Assembly: GCA_002778195.1 (NCBI GenBank)
Contig: PCDI01000002.1
Coordinates: 4,374,003-4,438,002 of the forward strand
Reading direction: 5' to 3'
Source of the DNA: Raffaelea ambrosiae
Taxonomy: Eukaryota; Ascomycota; Sordariomycetes; Ophiostomatales; Ophiostomataceae
Length of the DNA stretch: 64,000 nt
In this document: piece after piece, positions 55,819 through 64,000 of the stretch
Numbering within the stretch: position 1 is the stretch's first letter
How the letters are laid out: the number at the start of each line of letters is the position of its first letter
The notes under the pieces: model-generated
What the model was told of the DNA's origin: nothing
The model's input: only the letters and a program-made list of their open reading frames with translations
The model's database searches: none
Translations under genes and position numbers: made by a program

Positions 55819-56631
55819 ATGGATACCGTTCGCTCCCTCATCCAGCCGGTCACCCACAACCTGCCGGCGCCCATCCGCGATATTGGCGTCGGCCTGATCG
55901 GCGACACCTGCTACCAGGCCCTGGTCCTCGACGTCGACGAGACCAATGTCTACTGCATCAAGCTGGCCGTGTCCAAGGCGCTCGGCGTTGCCATTGTGGC
56001 GGCCTCGGCCGTGGTCAAGGTGCCGCAGATCCTGAAGCTGGTGCGCTCCCGCTCGGCCGTCGGCGTCAGCTTCCTGGCCTACCTGCTCGAGACGACGAGC
56101 TACCTGGTGTCGCTGGCCTACAACGTCCGCAAGGGGTTTCCTTTCAGCACCTATGGCGAGACGGCCTTCATCCTGGTGCAGAACGTGGCCATCACACTGC
56201 TGGTGCTGCACTACAGCGGCCAGCCGGCGGCGGCGGCCGGGCTGGCGGCGGTGCTGGCGGTGGCGGCGGGCGCGCTCTTCTCCGAGGCGGCGGTGGCGGC
56301 CGACTGGCTGGGCTACCTGCAGGCGGGCGCGGGCACGCTGGGCGTGGCCAGCAAGGTGCCGCAGATTGTGGCCATTTTCCAGGCGGGCGGCACGGGCCAG
56401 CTGAGCGCGTTCACGGTGTTCAACTACCTGTTTGGGTCGCTGTCGCGCATTTTCACGACGCTGCAGGAAGTCAACGACAAGCAGATCCTCTACGGCTTCG
56501 TGGCCGGGTTCGTGCTGAACCTGGTGCTGGCCCTGCAGGTGGTGTACTACTGGAACGCGCCGGCGGAGAAGCCGGCCACGTCTGCTGCCGCTGTGGCAGA
56601 GAAGGCCGGGGAGACAAAGAAGGGGCAATAG
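55819..56631 (+). CDS. PQ-loop protein, MPDU1-like (mannose-P-dolichol utilization)
   Basis: Single exon, 270 residues. Two PQ-loop repeats are visible: VVKVPQILKLVRSRSAVGVSF in the first half and ASKVPQIVAIFQAGGTGQLSAF in the second, each followed by a conserved helix. About seven hydrophobic segments fit the MPDU1/SWEET-related fold. The family's human member is needed for use of dolichol-phosphate mannose and glucose in the ER lumen (N-glycans, GPI anchors). The first 25 residues (MDTVRSLIQPVTHNLPAPIRD) and the C-terminal Ala/Lys/Glu-rich tail are soluble. GC content at third positions is extreme, as in highly expressed genes of this genome. Confidence 0.92.
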   Translation: MDTVRSLIQPVTHNLPAPIRDIGVGLIGDTCYQALVLDVDETNVYCIKLAVSKALGVAIVAASAVVKVPQILKLVRSRSAVGVSFLAYLLETTSYLVSLAYNVRKGFPFSTYGETAFILVQNVAITLLVLHYSGQPAAAAGLAAVLAVAAGALFSEAAVAADWLGYLQAGAGTLGVASKVPQIVAIFQAGGTGQLSAFTVFNYLFGSLSRIFTTLQEVNDKQILYGFVAGFVLNLVLALQVVYYWNAPAEKPATSAAAVAEKAGETKKGQ

Positions 56632-57342
56632 AAAGGGAAAGAAGAGCAGGTGCTGTGGCTCAGTGGTGGCAGTAGGAATGTCGGGGGGGGAATGGTGAAT
56701 GTTGGGAAAGGAGGGGGGGGGGAGCGTGCTGCTGACGTGCTCTCGCCGGTACCGTGAAAGGGCTGGTTGGCAGCGCCTCCAGGTATATGTTGTATTATGG
56801 GTGTTTGCATTGGTGTTCATTCTCGCTGCTGGGGTGTTATGGAATGTAAAAGTGGCCGGGCAGAAAAAGATGGGACGTTCTGGAATCCGCATGTACAATT
56901 AGCAGTCAAATAGCATCGAAAAGTAATCTCAAAAGTCATTCAGAATCCTCAGACGTGCATCTGTCGCCCCGTCCTGGCGTTATGCTCAAGCGCTGGGCTT
57001 TTTCTGCCAAGGCGACAGGTTTGCCCGGCGAGATAGCTCTGGATGTTGTGGATAGGCTCGACTTGCTGCTTTGGGCTTCTTTTGCCCGGGCGTAGATGGT
57101 GTTCGCCAGGATCGGCACCTTCGGAAGCACTTGGCCTGTCAGGACAAGCTAGACGAATTGCAGGTTTTTTTTTTGCCCTTGGCGCTCTAAATGCTGACAC
57201 TGTCTATGGGGCTATCTACAGCGAGATCTCGCTTAATCGATCTCTGCCGTGCGAATCCGTTTGTATGCATCGTGGTCATATGTAACTAAAGTACATGTGG
57301 CAGGCTCCCTCCCGCGCTTCTAGAATCCAGCCGCAAAATACG
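56632..57342. other. Convergent 3' region
   Basis: 711-base convergent spacer with two G8-type runs (about 56682-56724). No gene seen. Confidence 0.55.
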
Positions 57343-59764
57343 CTATGCCAATCCCAGGTGCTGTAGTATGGAGGACCGGACTGTCTCGGTCGAGCTAGAG
57401 GCGCCAAAGATGCCAATCATGTGCTGGTCGGGCCGCACCAGGATGGCACTGCCGTCCTGCAGCTTCCCCTGCTGCGCAAACAGTGTCTTGTGCTTGTCAA
57501 AGACAAAGTCAAAGTCTGTTCCCTCTGCCAGCAGACGGAGGACAATCGTTTTGCCGGACAGAGAAGCGCGGAGAGCCTCCAGCCGCGGCTGCCAGTCACC
57601 CGATGGACCCGCGATCAGCGTGAAGGCGTCGTACCCGCACAGGTCCAGGGTGGAAGCCGTGCGCATCGCAACATCGTCGGGCCCCCACTCTGTCACGTAG
57701 GACACGTCAATGGGCACAAAGCCGGCGGGCGTCTTGCCGGGGCGGTACTGGATCCAGGCGTGCGGCAGTCGTGCGCCAGGAACGAACTTGGGTGTGTAGT
57801 GGGAGGCGTTGGCCGGTACGTCTTTGGTGCCGTAGACGTAGCCGATGTGGATTTCGAGCTGGTCCGGTAAGTGGACAGACGTTCTTACATGGGGGGAGGG
57901 GGGAAAGGACACGTACATTGTCAAAGTGCTCGCGCTGGGCCTCGACCTCGCGCTTGATCATTTCCTGCTTCTCGGGGTCGTGGACCGATCTGAACAGGTT
58001 GGCGCGGGCCTCGTCGACGTCGTCGATGCCGGCCACGCCCAGAGCATTCAGGAACGAGAAGATCTTCTTGCCGTTCTTGATGCTCTGGGCCGAGTTGACC
58101 AGGGCCATGTGCCGGCGGTCTGCCTCGTAGGAATCGAGAAGGCGGTCGTCGGCCCAGCCCTGGTGGACGGCGGCAATCTTGTAGGCCAGGTTGTGGACGT
58201 CGGCCAGGCCCGAGTTGAGGCCCAGGCCGCCGGTGGGTGGGAACGAGTGTGCCGCATCGCCGACTCTGCTGTTGTGTGAGGTGGCCATTCCTAAATCGCT
58301 TTTTTTTTTTTTTTGGGTCTCACTTACAAGAAAACACGGCCTTGTCTATACTGCTTGGCGACCTTGCGACTGAGAACCCACGGCCGGTGACTGAGGATCT
58401 TCAGCGGCACGTCCTGGCCAAAGGCAGCCAAGACGACCTTGCGGCAGAGGTCTTCGTTCCAGGACTCGACAGGGTGTTTCTTGGACTGTGCGCTGTTGTT
58501 AGCGAGTCCTGCGTGTTGTGTGTGCACATCACCAACGAGTACGGGGGACGGGGCACGCACGTCGAAGTTGCTGATCAGGACCTGGTTGCCCGAAATATCA
58601 TAGGCAATGATGAATCCTGAGCAGGCAGGGTCGGTGATCCAGTGCAGCATGCCTACTCTTTCCTTGACCACGGGACGCATGTCGGCGTTAAAATGGATCG
58701 TCATCATGGTCTCGTCTGGGAGTGTCAGTTTGTTGTTTCTCTGGAGCCTCCCCCGTCGGTCGACCTGACGTACACCCATCTTCTCCCTCGCTCTCGATGC
58801 TGAGGTGCTTGCGCACCTGGCTTCGGGCTCCATCACATGCGAGAACGTGTCTCGAGCGAATCACATAATGGTGCTTTGTGTCTCGGCTTTCGACGGTGCT
58901 GAGGACGCCGTCTTTGGTCTGATGGGAGAAGAGTGAGCACGACATCCACCATTGCGCTTCTCTTCCCCCCCCCCCTGTCCTGCTCACCTGGCTGCATGAA
59001 ACAAAAGCGACGCCCTTGCGGATTTCCACATTCGGGTCCGACTGCAGCTGGTGGGAAACGTACTGCTCAAAGTCGGGCTGCGGGATGTTGTGGAGCATCT
59101 AGACAGAGGACATGCACGGCCTGGTGTCAATGTCACATGTGTTCGTTGCGCATGGGGAACACGGCACACGGGAGCTAGGAATGGCCAGCGCATCGGCCTT
59201 TTCCCCTTTCTCTTCCCTTCCGGTCACGCTTGGCCCCCTTTTCACCCACACGTACCTCGGGGGTGTCTTCCAACACGTCAGGGTCCATGCGCTCGTACGG
59301 CAGCGAGCCAATGCGGTCGTTGCTGAGATTCGTCAAGAAGTTGACCCAGTAGCCGTCGGCCCTGGCGGTGCCCATGGCGCGCAGAGCGCGCGTGTCGAGG
59401 CCAAACTGGCGGCAGATTTCGAGCGTCCGGGGGCAGAGTGCATGGGCCTTGGGGGCGGCCAGCCGCTGGTGGTACTTTTCAATGACCAGGGATTTGACTA
59501 AAAAAAAAAAAAAAAAACAGGCGACAGGAACGAGGGATGGCAGTCAGCACAAGTGGCAGTTGACACGGGATCACGCAGGGGTCGGCCAGGCTTGCCTCCT
59601 AGTTTCGACAGCATGTATGCCTGCAGCAGACCGCTCGGGCCGCCACCCACAATGAGAACAGGCGTGTCGACCGTGCTGGACGAGGAGGACGCGCCGATCT
59701 TGGTGGGCGGTGCGGCAGCAGGGGCGGCCGTGCCGTTGGGGACGCTCGGCGAGTCCATGGTCAT
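57343..59764 (-). CDS. FAD-dependent aromatic monooxygenase (phenol 2-monooxygenase family)
   Basis: Roughly nine exons encode about 620 residues. Start choice is the ATG at 59764 (MTMDSPSVPNG). The FAD Rossmann motif VLIVGGGPSGLLQAYMLSKLG is in exon 1 and continues VKSLVIEKY in exon 2. The DG motif (RHVLACDGARSQVRKHL) is near 58840 and the GD motif (VGDAAHSFPPTGGLGLNSG) near 58255. The last exon carries a thioredoxin-like C-terminal domain (about 57343-57870), which in PHBH-type phenol hydroxylases aids dimer formation. The family hydroxylates phenols ortho to the hydroxyl group with NADPH and O2, or acts on polyketide phenols. The first intron appears to use a GC donor. It shares a promoter with the MFS carrier to the right, so enzyme and transporter may handle one compound. 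Confidence 0.9.
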
Positions 59765-60726
59765 CCTGTCGAGCGTGTAGGAAGACGGGCTCGCTAAGAA
59801 CCAGGCAAGACTGCTCGATAATGAACAAAGGTGGTCTGCTGCCCGGCGGCCCAGAACGACTGCGCGTTTGAAAGCATATCTACTCCGCTGCGGCGTCAGA
59901 AATACAAGCAACACACGGTTTGCCCCATTGCGGTTGTCGAGTGGTCCCGAGCTGTGCTGGCTTGTGTGTGGAAGAGAGAGAGTGTGTGGTTGCTTCTCCA
60001 CAATCCCCACCAATTGCCAGCATCGTGGCTTTGGGGCTCTCCACAATCCCCACAGACTTCACAATCTCCACCCACTCCCGCCAGCGTCTCCTTGTCTCCA
60101 TAAATTGCATCCACAACGGCCGACATGCATACTGTCCCCCCGTCCGCATGCAACTACTACCAAGCTATCACCTTTTCGACTAACACGGCTCCTTCGCGCT
60201 GTCACCCGTCCCTTTCGAGGCTGGCAAGACGTGGTACCATGAACACTCCCCCATCTGCCGTCGTGCATACGTGTATCTGTGCTCCCCACAGCGAGATCCT
60301 TCCCCCCAGAAAACAGACAATAGTCTTGGTCTAGGGCGTCGAAGGATGGCAAGTCTGGCCACTCCCCCGCAGACGGTTCTCTCCACACGTCCGGGGTAGC
60401 ATGGTGTCTCTCATTTCATGGCTTGCCGTCTTCGATCGCCCAGCCCAGGCAGATGGACAGGGGCCAGACAAGAAGGGGACTGAATGGGCAGGCAAAAAAA
60501 AGAAAAAGAAAACAAAGACATAGAAGAAATACGACAGCAAACGATAGGTAGAAAGAGAAGTTGCAGAACATAGCATCTTGCTCACGGACACGCCTGATAT
60601 TCTCGCTGGCATCCATTGCCATCACGGTGAACTTCTTTGGATAGGCCTTTGGCACTCGACATCTCATTGGCTTCCTTGGATCGCGTTGGCATCTCACGGG
60701 TTTGATCTCGCCAACCACCATCCGCC
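59765..60726. promoter_or_regulatory. Shared divergent promoter, monooxygenase / MFS
   Basis: 962 bases between divergent starts. CCACAATCCCCA occurs twice about 50 bases apart (59999-60010 and 60040-60051), a candidate direct-repeat binding site. A purine-rich stretch lies at 60486-60560. No gene seen. Confidence 0.45.
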
Positions 60727-62814
60727 ATGGCGTCCCAGCCCGACGCGTTCAGCCAACGGGACAACAAGATGGACGACATCTACGAAGCCACGCCCGGCAC
60801 CGAGATCCTGTATGACACGGGCAAAGACGGCGTCCGGGACCTGCACCGCCTCCAGCATCTCAAAAAGGGCGACACCCACATCCTCCTCGTGCCCCAGCCG
60901 TCGCTCGTCGACCCCAACGACCCGCTCCGATGGCCCAGCTGGAAAAAGTATGCCACGCTGGCCAACGCCATGGCCTACTCGTTCCTCGGCGGCGTCACGG
61001 GCCCGATCATGGCCGGCATGATGATCTATCTGTCGACGTTCTACGGCGTTTCGCTGCAAAAGGTCACCTATGCCAACGGCGCGACCCTGGTGTGCCAGGG
61101 TGTGGGCAACATTCTGTGGATGTGAGTTTGCAGAGCGGGCCGGTCACGCTATCCTTTTTTTTTTTTTTTTCTTTTTTTTTTTCCCCTTTCCGCGGGACTG
61201 GACTGTTGGTTCCTGTGCGCACTTTGGCGAGCTTCCCCTCTAACCTTCCAGGCCCTTTGCTGTAAAGTACGGTCGACGACCGGTGTACATCCTCTCCAAC
61301 ACCCTCATGGCCGTTGCCTGCATGTGGCTCGGCGTCGAGTCGGAGGGCAAGTACACCAACTTCCTCATTGCCCGCGCCTTCCTGGGCCTCTTTGAGGCGC
61401 CCATCGAGTCCATCGTGCCGAGCACGATCCGCGACATTTTCTTCTTGCACCACCGCGGCACCTTTCTGGCCTCGTATGCCCTGTCCGTCCTCGGCGGCAA
61501 CGAGATTGGACCCATGGTGCGTTGTTGGGATCTTTGCAAACGGAAGGAACCGGGAAACTAGACATGAACACCAAGGTGATGACTGACCTTTCCTTTTTTT
61601 TTTTTTTTTTCCAGTTCTCCGCCATCATCTTCCAGGCGATCGGCGCCAAATGGGCGTTCTACATTGTCGGCATCTTCATCTTTGCCACCTCGGTGACCAT
61701 GGTCCTGTTCATGCCCGAGACGTTGTATCTCGGCGAGCGCCCGTCCATCCGTTTCGGCGGCGACATGGATGACGCCCAGGACACGGGCACGAAACAGGTT
61801 GTCGAGCAGGTCGAGGGAGGCGGTGTCTCCTCGGGCAGGTCGGAGAGCAAGTCGGAGAGCAAGCCGGAGAGCAAGCCGGAGAAGCCGTCGGCCACCGCTC
61901 CTGGCCACATGGCCACCCACAGCTTTCTTCGGTCCCTCTCCTTTTGGCACACCTGCGACCCGAAGGCCAGCCTCTGGAAGGAGTTTCTCAAGCCGTTTGT
62001 GCTCTTCACCTACCCGACCGTCCTCTGGGGCTGCGTCGTCTACGGCTGCTCGCTCGGCTGGAACGTCATCATGGGCGCCACCGTGGCCCAGCTGTTTGCG
62101 CCGCAGTACGGCTTCGGCGCCATGGGCCAGGGCCTGGTCTTTCTGGCGCCCTTTGTCGGCTCGCTCGTCGGCACCTGGCTGTGCGGCCCGCTGGCCGACC
62201 GCATCGCCAACTACTACACCATCCGCAACGACGGCGTCCGCGAGCCCGAGATGCGGCTGCCGACGTGTGCCATGGCCGCGGTCGTGACCTTTCTGGGCGC
62301 GCTGATGGCCGCGCTGACGTACCACCACGACACGCACTGGATGGGGCCCGTCGTCGGGTTTGCCGTGCTGACCGCGGGCGGCCAGATCGGGGCCACCCTG
62401 GCGATGAACTATGCGCTGGATTGTCATGCGGAGGTGAGTTCAAAGGGGGGGGGGGGGGGGGAGAACAGGTCCACCACTGTGTTTTCTTTCTTTCTTTCTT
62501 TCCTTTTTTCCCCCTCATTCGTTCTTTCACTCTCTACCTCCTCTGTATTTCTACGTTCTAACCACCAAACGCTGCAGCTCTCGGTCGAACTCATGGTGGC
62601 TGTGGCCACGCTCAAGTCCCTCATCGCCTGGATCTACACGTGGGTCATCAACGACTGGATCACGGCCGACGGCATGCTGACCGTCTTCATGATCATCGCC
62701 GCCATCAACGTGGTCGTCTACCTGACCACGATTCCCCTCTACCTGTACGGCAAGCGGATACGCGCCTGGATTGCGCGGACGGACGCGCTGGGCAGACTCG
62801 GACTCAGACAGTGA
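60727..62814 (+). CDS. MFS transporter, DHA1-like
   Basis: Four exons (60727 to about 61121, about 61252-61515, about 61615-62432, about 62578-62814) encode about 570 residues. The N-terminal cytosolic part ends in DPNDPLRWPSWKKYATL, a wording typical of fungal DHA1 and related MFS carriers. The first loop has KYGRRPVYILS and helix 4-5 has RAFLGLFEAPIESIVPSTIRD. The central loop between helices 6 and 7 contains a repeated SESKPESKPEKP stretch. About 12 membrane spans are present. Introns 1 and 2 carry long T runs, and intron 3 a G17 run just after its donor, so these lengths are unreliable. Divergent from the flavin monooxygenase. Confidence 0.92.
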
Positions 62815-62933
62815 TCTGGGATGATCGATGGACATTTAGAATTACATGATTGCCATAGGGTTGGCATAGGATTGGACTATGAGTCTCCTTTTGATCGTTT
62901 CCTTTACGACAAATTCATAGAAACTGAAAGATT

Positions 62934-63038
62934 GTAATAAACATATTGATAAACACATATGGAATAAACACATATGGAATAAACACATTTTGTAATAAAA
63001 ACATTTTGTAATAAACACCTATTGAATAAACACATTTG
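62934..63038 (+). repeat. Tandem repeat of AATAAACACAT units (seven copies)
   Basis: Seven units of about 15 bases, consensus GAATAAACACATATT. Six contain AATAAA, the canonical poly(A) signal, on the plus strand. The array starts 120 bases after the MFS stop codon, so it can serve as that gene's 3' end, and it ends just before the retrotransposon LTR. Confidence 0.85.
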
Positions 63039-63045
63039 CTCCTTT

Positions 63046-63262
63046 TGTTGGCAAGTGTTTGCTAGCCAACGGTGCACTCACGTGCACACGCTGCGCTGAT
63101 TGGCTGGCTGGGCACTAGGCCCCACTTATTTCCACGTACAAAAGCTCCTCCGTGTTGGCCCCTATGTATCTAGACTTTCAACATTCAACCTATCCTCCTT
63201 TTCTTCCAGATAGTCTAGCCCTATACGGTGCTAAATGCAACTATCAAATTATACTTTTGACA
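63046..63262 (+). mobile_element. Probable 5' LTR of a Ty1/copia-type retrotransposon
   Basis: Inferred boundaries: TGTTGGCAAG at the left, TTTTGACA at the right, i.e. the standard 5'-TG...CA-3' ends, length about 217 bases. The right edge is set by the primer-binding site that follows. The interior has a promoter-like TACAAAAG near 63137 and CTATGTATC near 63162. The partner LTR lies outside the window, so length and target duplication (the left flank is CCTTT) cannot be confirmed. Confidence 0.6.
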
Positions 63263-63276
63263 GGTTATGAGCCCGG
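63263..63276 (+). other. Retrotransposon primer-binding site (initiator tRNA-Met half)
   Basis: GGTTATGAGCCCGG is the reverse complement of CCGGGCTCATAACC, the anticodon arm of initiator tRNA-Met (CAT anticodon). Priming from a cleaved tRNA-iMet half at this internal site is the mechanism known for copia-type elements. Confidence 0.7.
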
Positions 63277-63448
63277 GTGGCCGTAATCCTGATCTACCCC
63301 TTTTCTTTGGCGTATCGCACGCACCATTTTCGATTAATTTCGACCCCCTTGGCGTACTATAACGCACCCCCCTTTTTCCGTTGGTCTGAGCGTTGGAAAG
63401 CTTTGCTTCAAGCACCTCAACCGACTTCTTTTTTGGCTGGTGAGCTTC
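63277..63448 (+). other. Retrotransposon 5' leader
   Basis: Untranslated stretch between the primer-binding site and the gag start. Nothing else is seen in it. Confidence 0.5.
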
Positions 63449-64000
63449 ATGACGACCAGAAGCTCCCAGCAGCCCTTGCAACCTTTCCGGGACGATCCCG
63501 ACAAGGTACCCTTTGATTTCCCCGCAAATCCACCCCCTAGCCAGCTACCCAAGCCTACCACCAAGTCTACCACCATGTCTGCCACCAAAAAGACNATATC
63601 GCAGGGTACGTTGACCCGGGTCATGGAGATGGCAAGCCGAATCGACATCAAGCTTGAGAAGGCGCATGAATGGGAGCGGTGGAGCCGAAAGGTCAAGCAG
63701 TTGACCAAGCTGGCCGGACCAGCCATCACCTTTACCAAGATTGATACCGAATACGACGACGAGGCGGTCGGTACCTTTCTGGCTGCACTGACGATGACCT
63801 TGGGAGACTCGCTCCCAGCATCCCTCCTCGATGCCGAACGCCCCGGCGAGCTCTACGACGCACTCCAAGCCCTGTACGCTCCGGAGGAGAAGAGCCTCTC
63901 CGTGAAGGCTGCTCGGTACTTTCATAACCTCCACTGGCGTGATGGTGACTCTGTCGACCAATTTTTGACGCGGTTGGAGGACAACACAAGAGACTATGAG
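63449..64000 (+). CDS. Retrotransposon gag-like protein, 5' part
   Basis: The frame is open from the ATG at 63449 to the window edge (184 codons) with no stop. The first 50 residues are Pro/Ser/Thr-rich. Then follow helices with WERWSRKVKQL, a LYDALQALYAPEEK block, and RYFHNLHWRDGDSVDQFLTRLEDN, which matches the capsid-type fold of Ty1/copia gag (UBN2/gag-2 type). The zinc knuckle, protease, integrase and reverse transcriptase would lie to the right. One undetermined base (63595) falls in the third position of a Thr codon and is silent. No frame damage is visible in this part, so the copy could be young. Confidence 0.75.
   Translation, partial: MTTRSSQQPLQPFRDDPDKVPFDFPANPPPSQLPKPTTKSTTMSATKKXISQGTLTRVMEMASRIDIKLEKAHEWERWSRKVKQLTKLAGPAITFTKIDTEYDDEAVGTFLAALTMTLGDSLPASLLDAERPGELYDALQALYAPEEKSLSVKAARYFHNLHWRDGDSVDQFLTRLEDNTRDYE

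Overview
The window is nuclear DNA from a filamentous ascomycete (Pezizomycotina, most likely Sordariomycetes). The genes are GC-rich, with short GT-AG introns that often carry CTAAC-type branch points and long poly-T or poly-G runs. Intergenic stretches of 0.3-3 kb carry leaders, promoters and low-complexity DNA. The protein set (CSN7, a RAX1-like RGS membrane protein, a Zn2Cys6 factor, fungal MFS carriers, a UGA4-type permease) also points to this group. Narrower placement, for example Ophiostomatales, is only a guess. I see no tRNA or rRNA gene, CRISPR array or bacterial operon.

Layout: 1-6.1 kb holds the 3' part of a Baeyer-Villiger/FMO-type monooxygenase, a convergent Zn-alcohol dehydrogenase and an acyl-CoA dehydrogenase ending in the PTS1-like AKI. 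6.1-10.2 kb is mostly non-coding with one SprT-like metalloprotease. 10.2-18.9 kb is a housekeeping block: checkpoint kinase CHK1 and the APC/C-type E2 (UBE2C/Ubc11) head to head on one promoter, ribosomal protein eL31, a RAX1-like RGS protein and CSN7. 21.3-28.7 kb carries the Golgi copper ATPase CCC2 and a DUF155 (RMND1/Sif2-like) membrane protein. 28.9-32.9 kb is a divergent MFS drug-efflux carrier and Zn2Cys6 regulator. 33.1-43.2 kb has cytosolic TyrRS, a small zinc-ribbon protein, a GABA/choline-type permease and RNase P/MRP subunit RPP1. 43.8-56.6 kb has a secreted Ser/Thr/Ala-rich protein, a DUF1295 membrane reductase-like protein, a GFA/CENP-V-type protein, a membrane acyltransferase and an MPDU1-like PQ-loop protein. 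57.3-62.8 kb is a second divergent enzyme/transporter pair: a phenol-hydroxylase-like flavoprotein and an MFS carrier. From about 63.05 kb to the right edge lies the 5' end of a Ty1/copia-type LTR retrotransposon with a primer site matching the anticodon arm of initiator tRNA-Met.

How the genes may work together: the most informative associations are divergent pairs on shared promoters. These are chk1/ubc11 (cell cycle, with an MluI-box and a telobox between them), the MFS/Zn2Cys6 pair (with a CGG-N3-CCG site between them) and the flavin monooxygenase/MFS pair (enzyme plus transporter). The BVMO-ADH-acyl-CoA dehydrogenase neighbourhood could serve ketone or lipid catabolism, but this is inference. 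No strong candidate for a wholly new system was found. The items most worth a second look are the retrotransposon boundary with an adjacent array of poly(A)-signal repeats, the two regulated pairs, a probable GC-AG intron, and several perfect inverted repeats in gene-free DNA.
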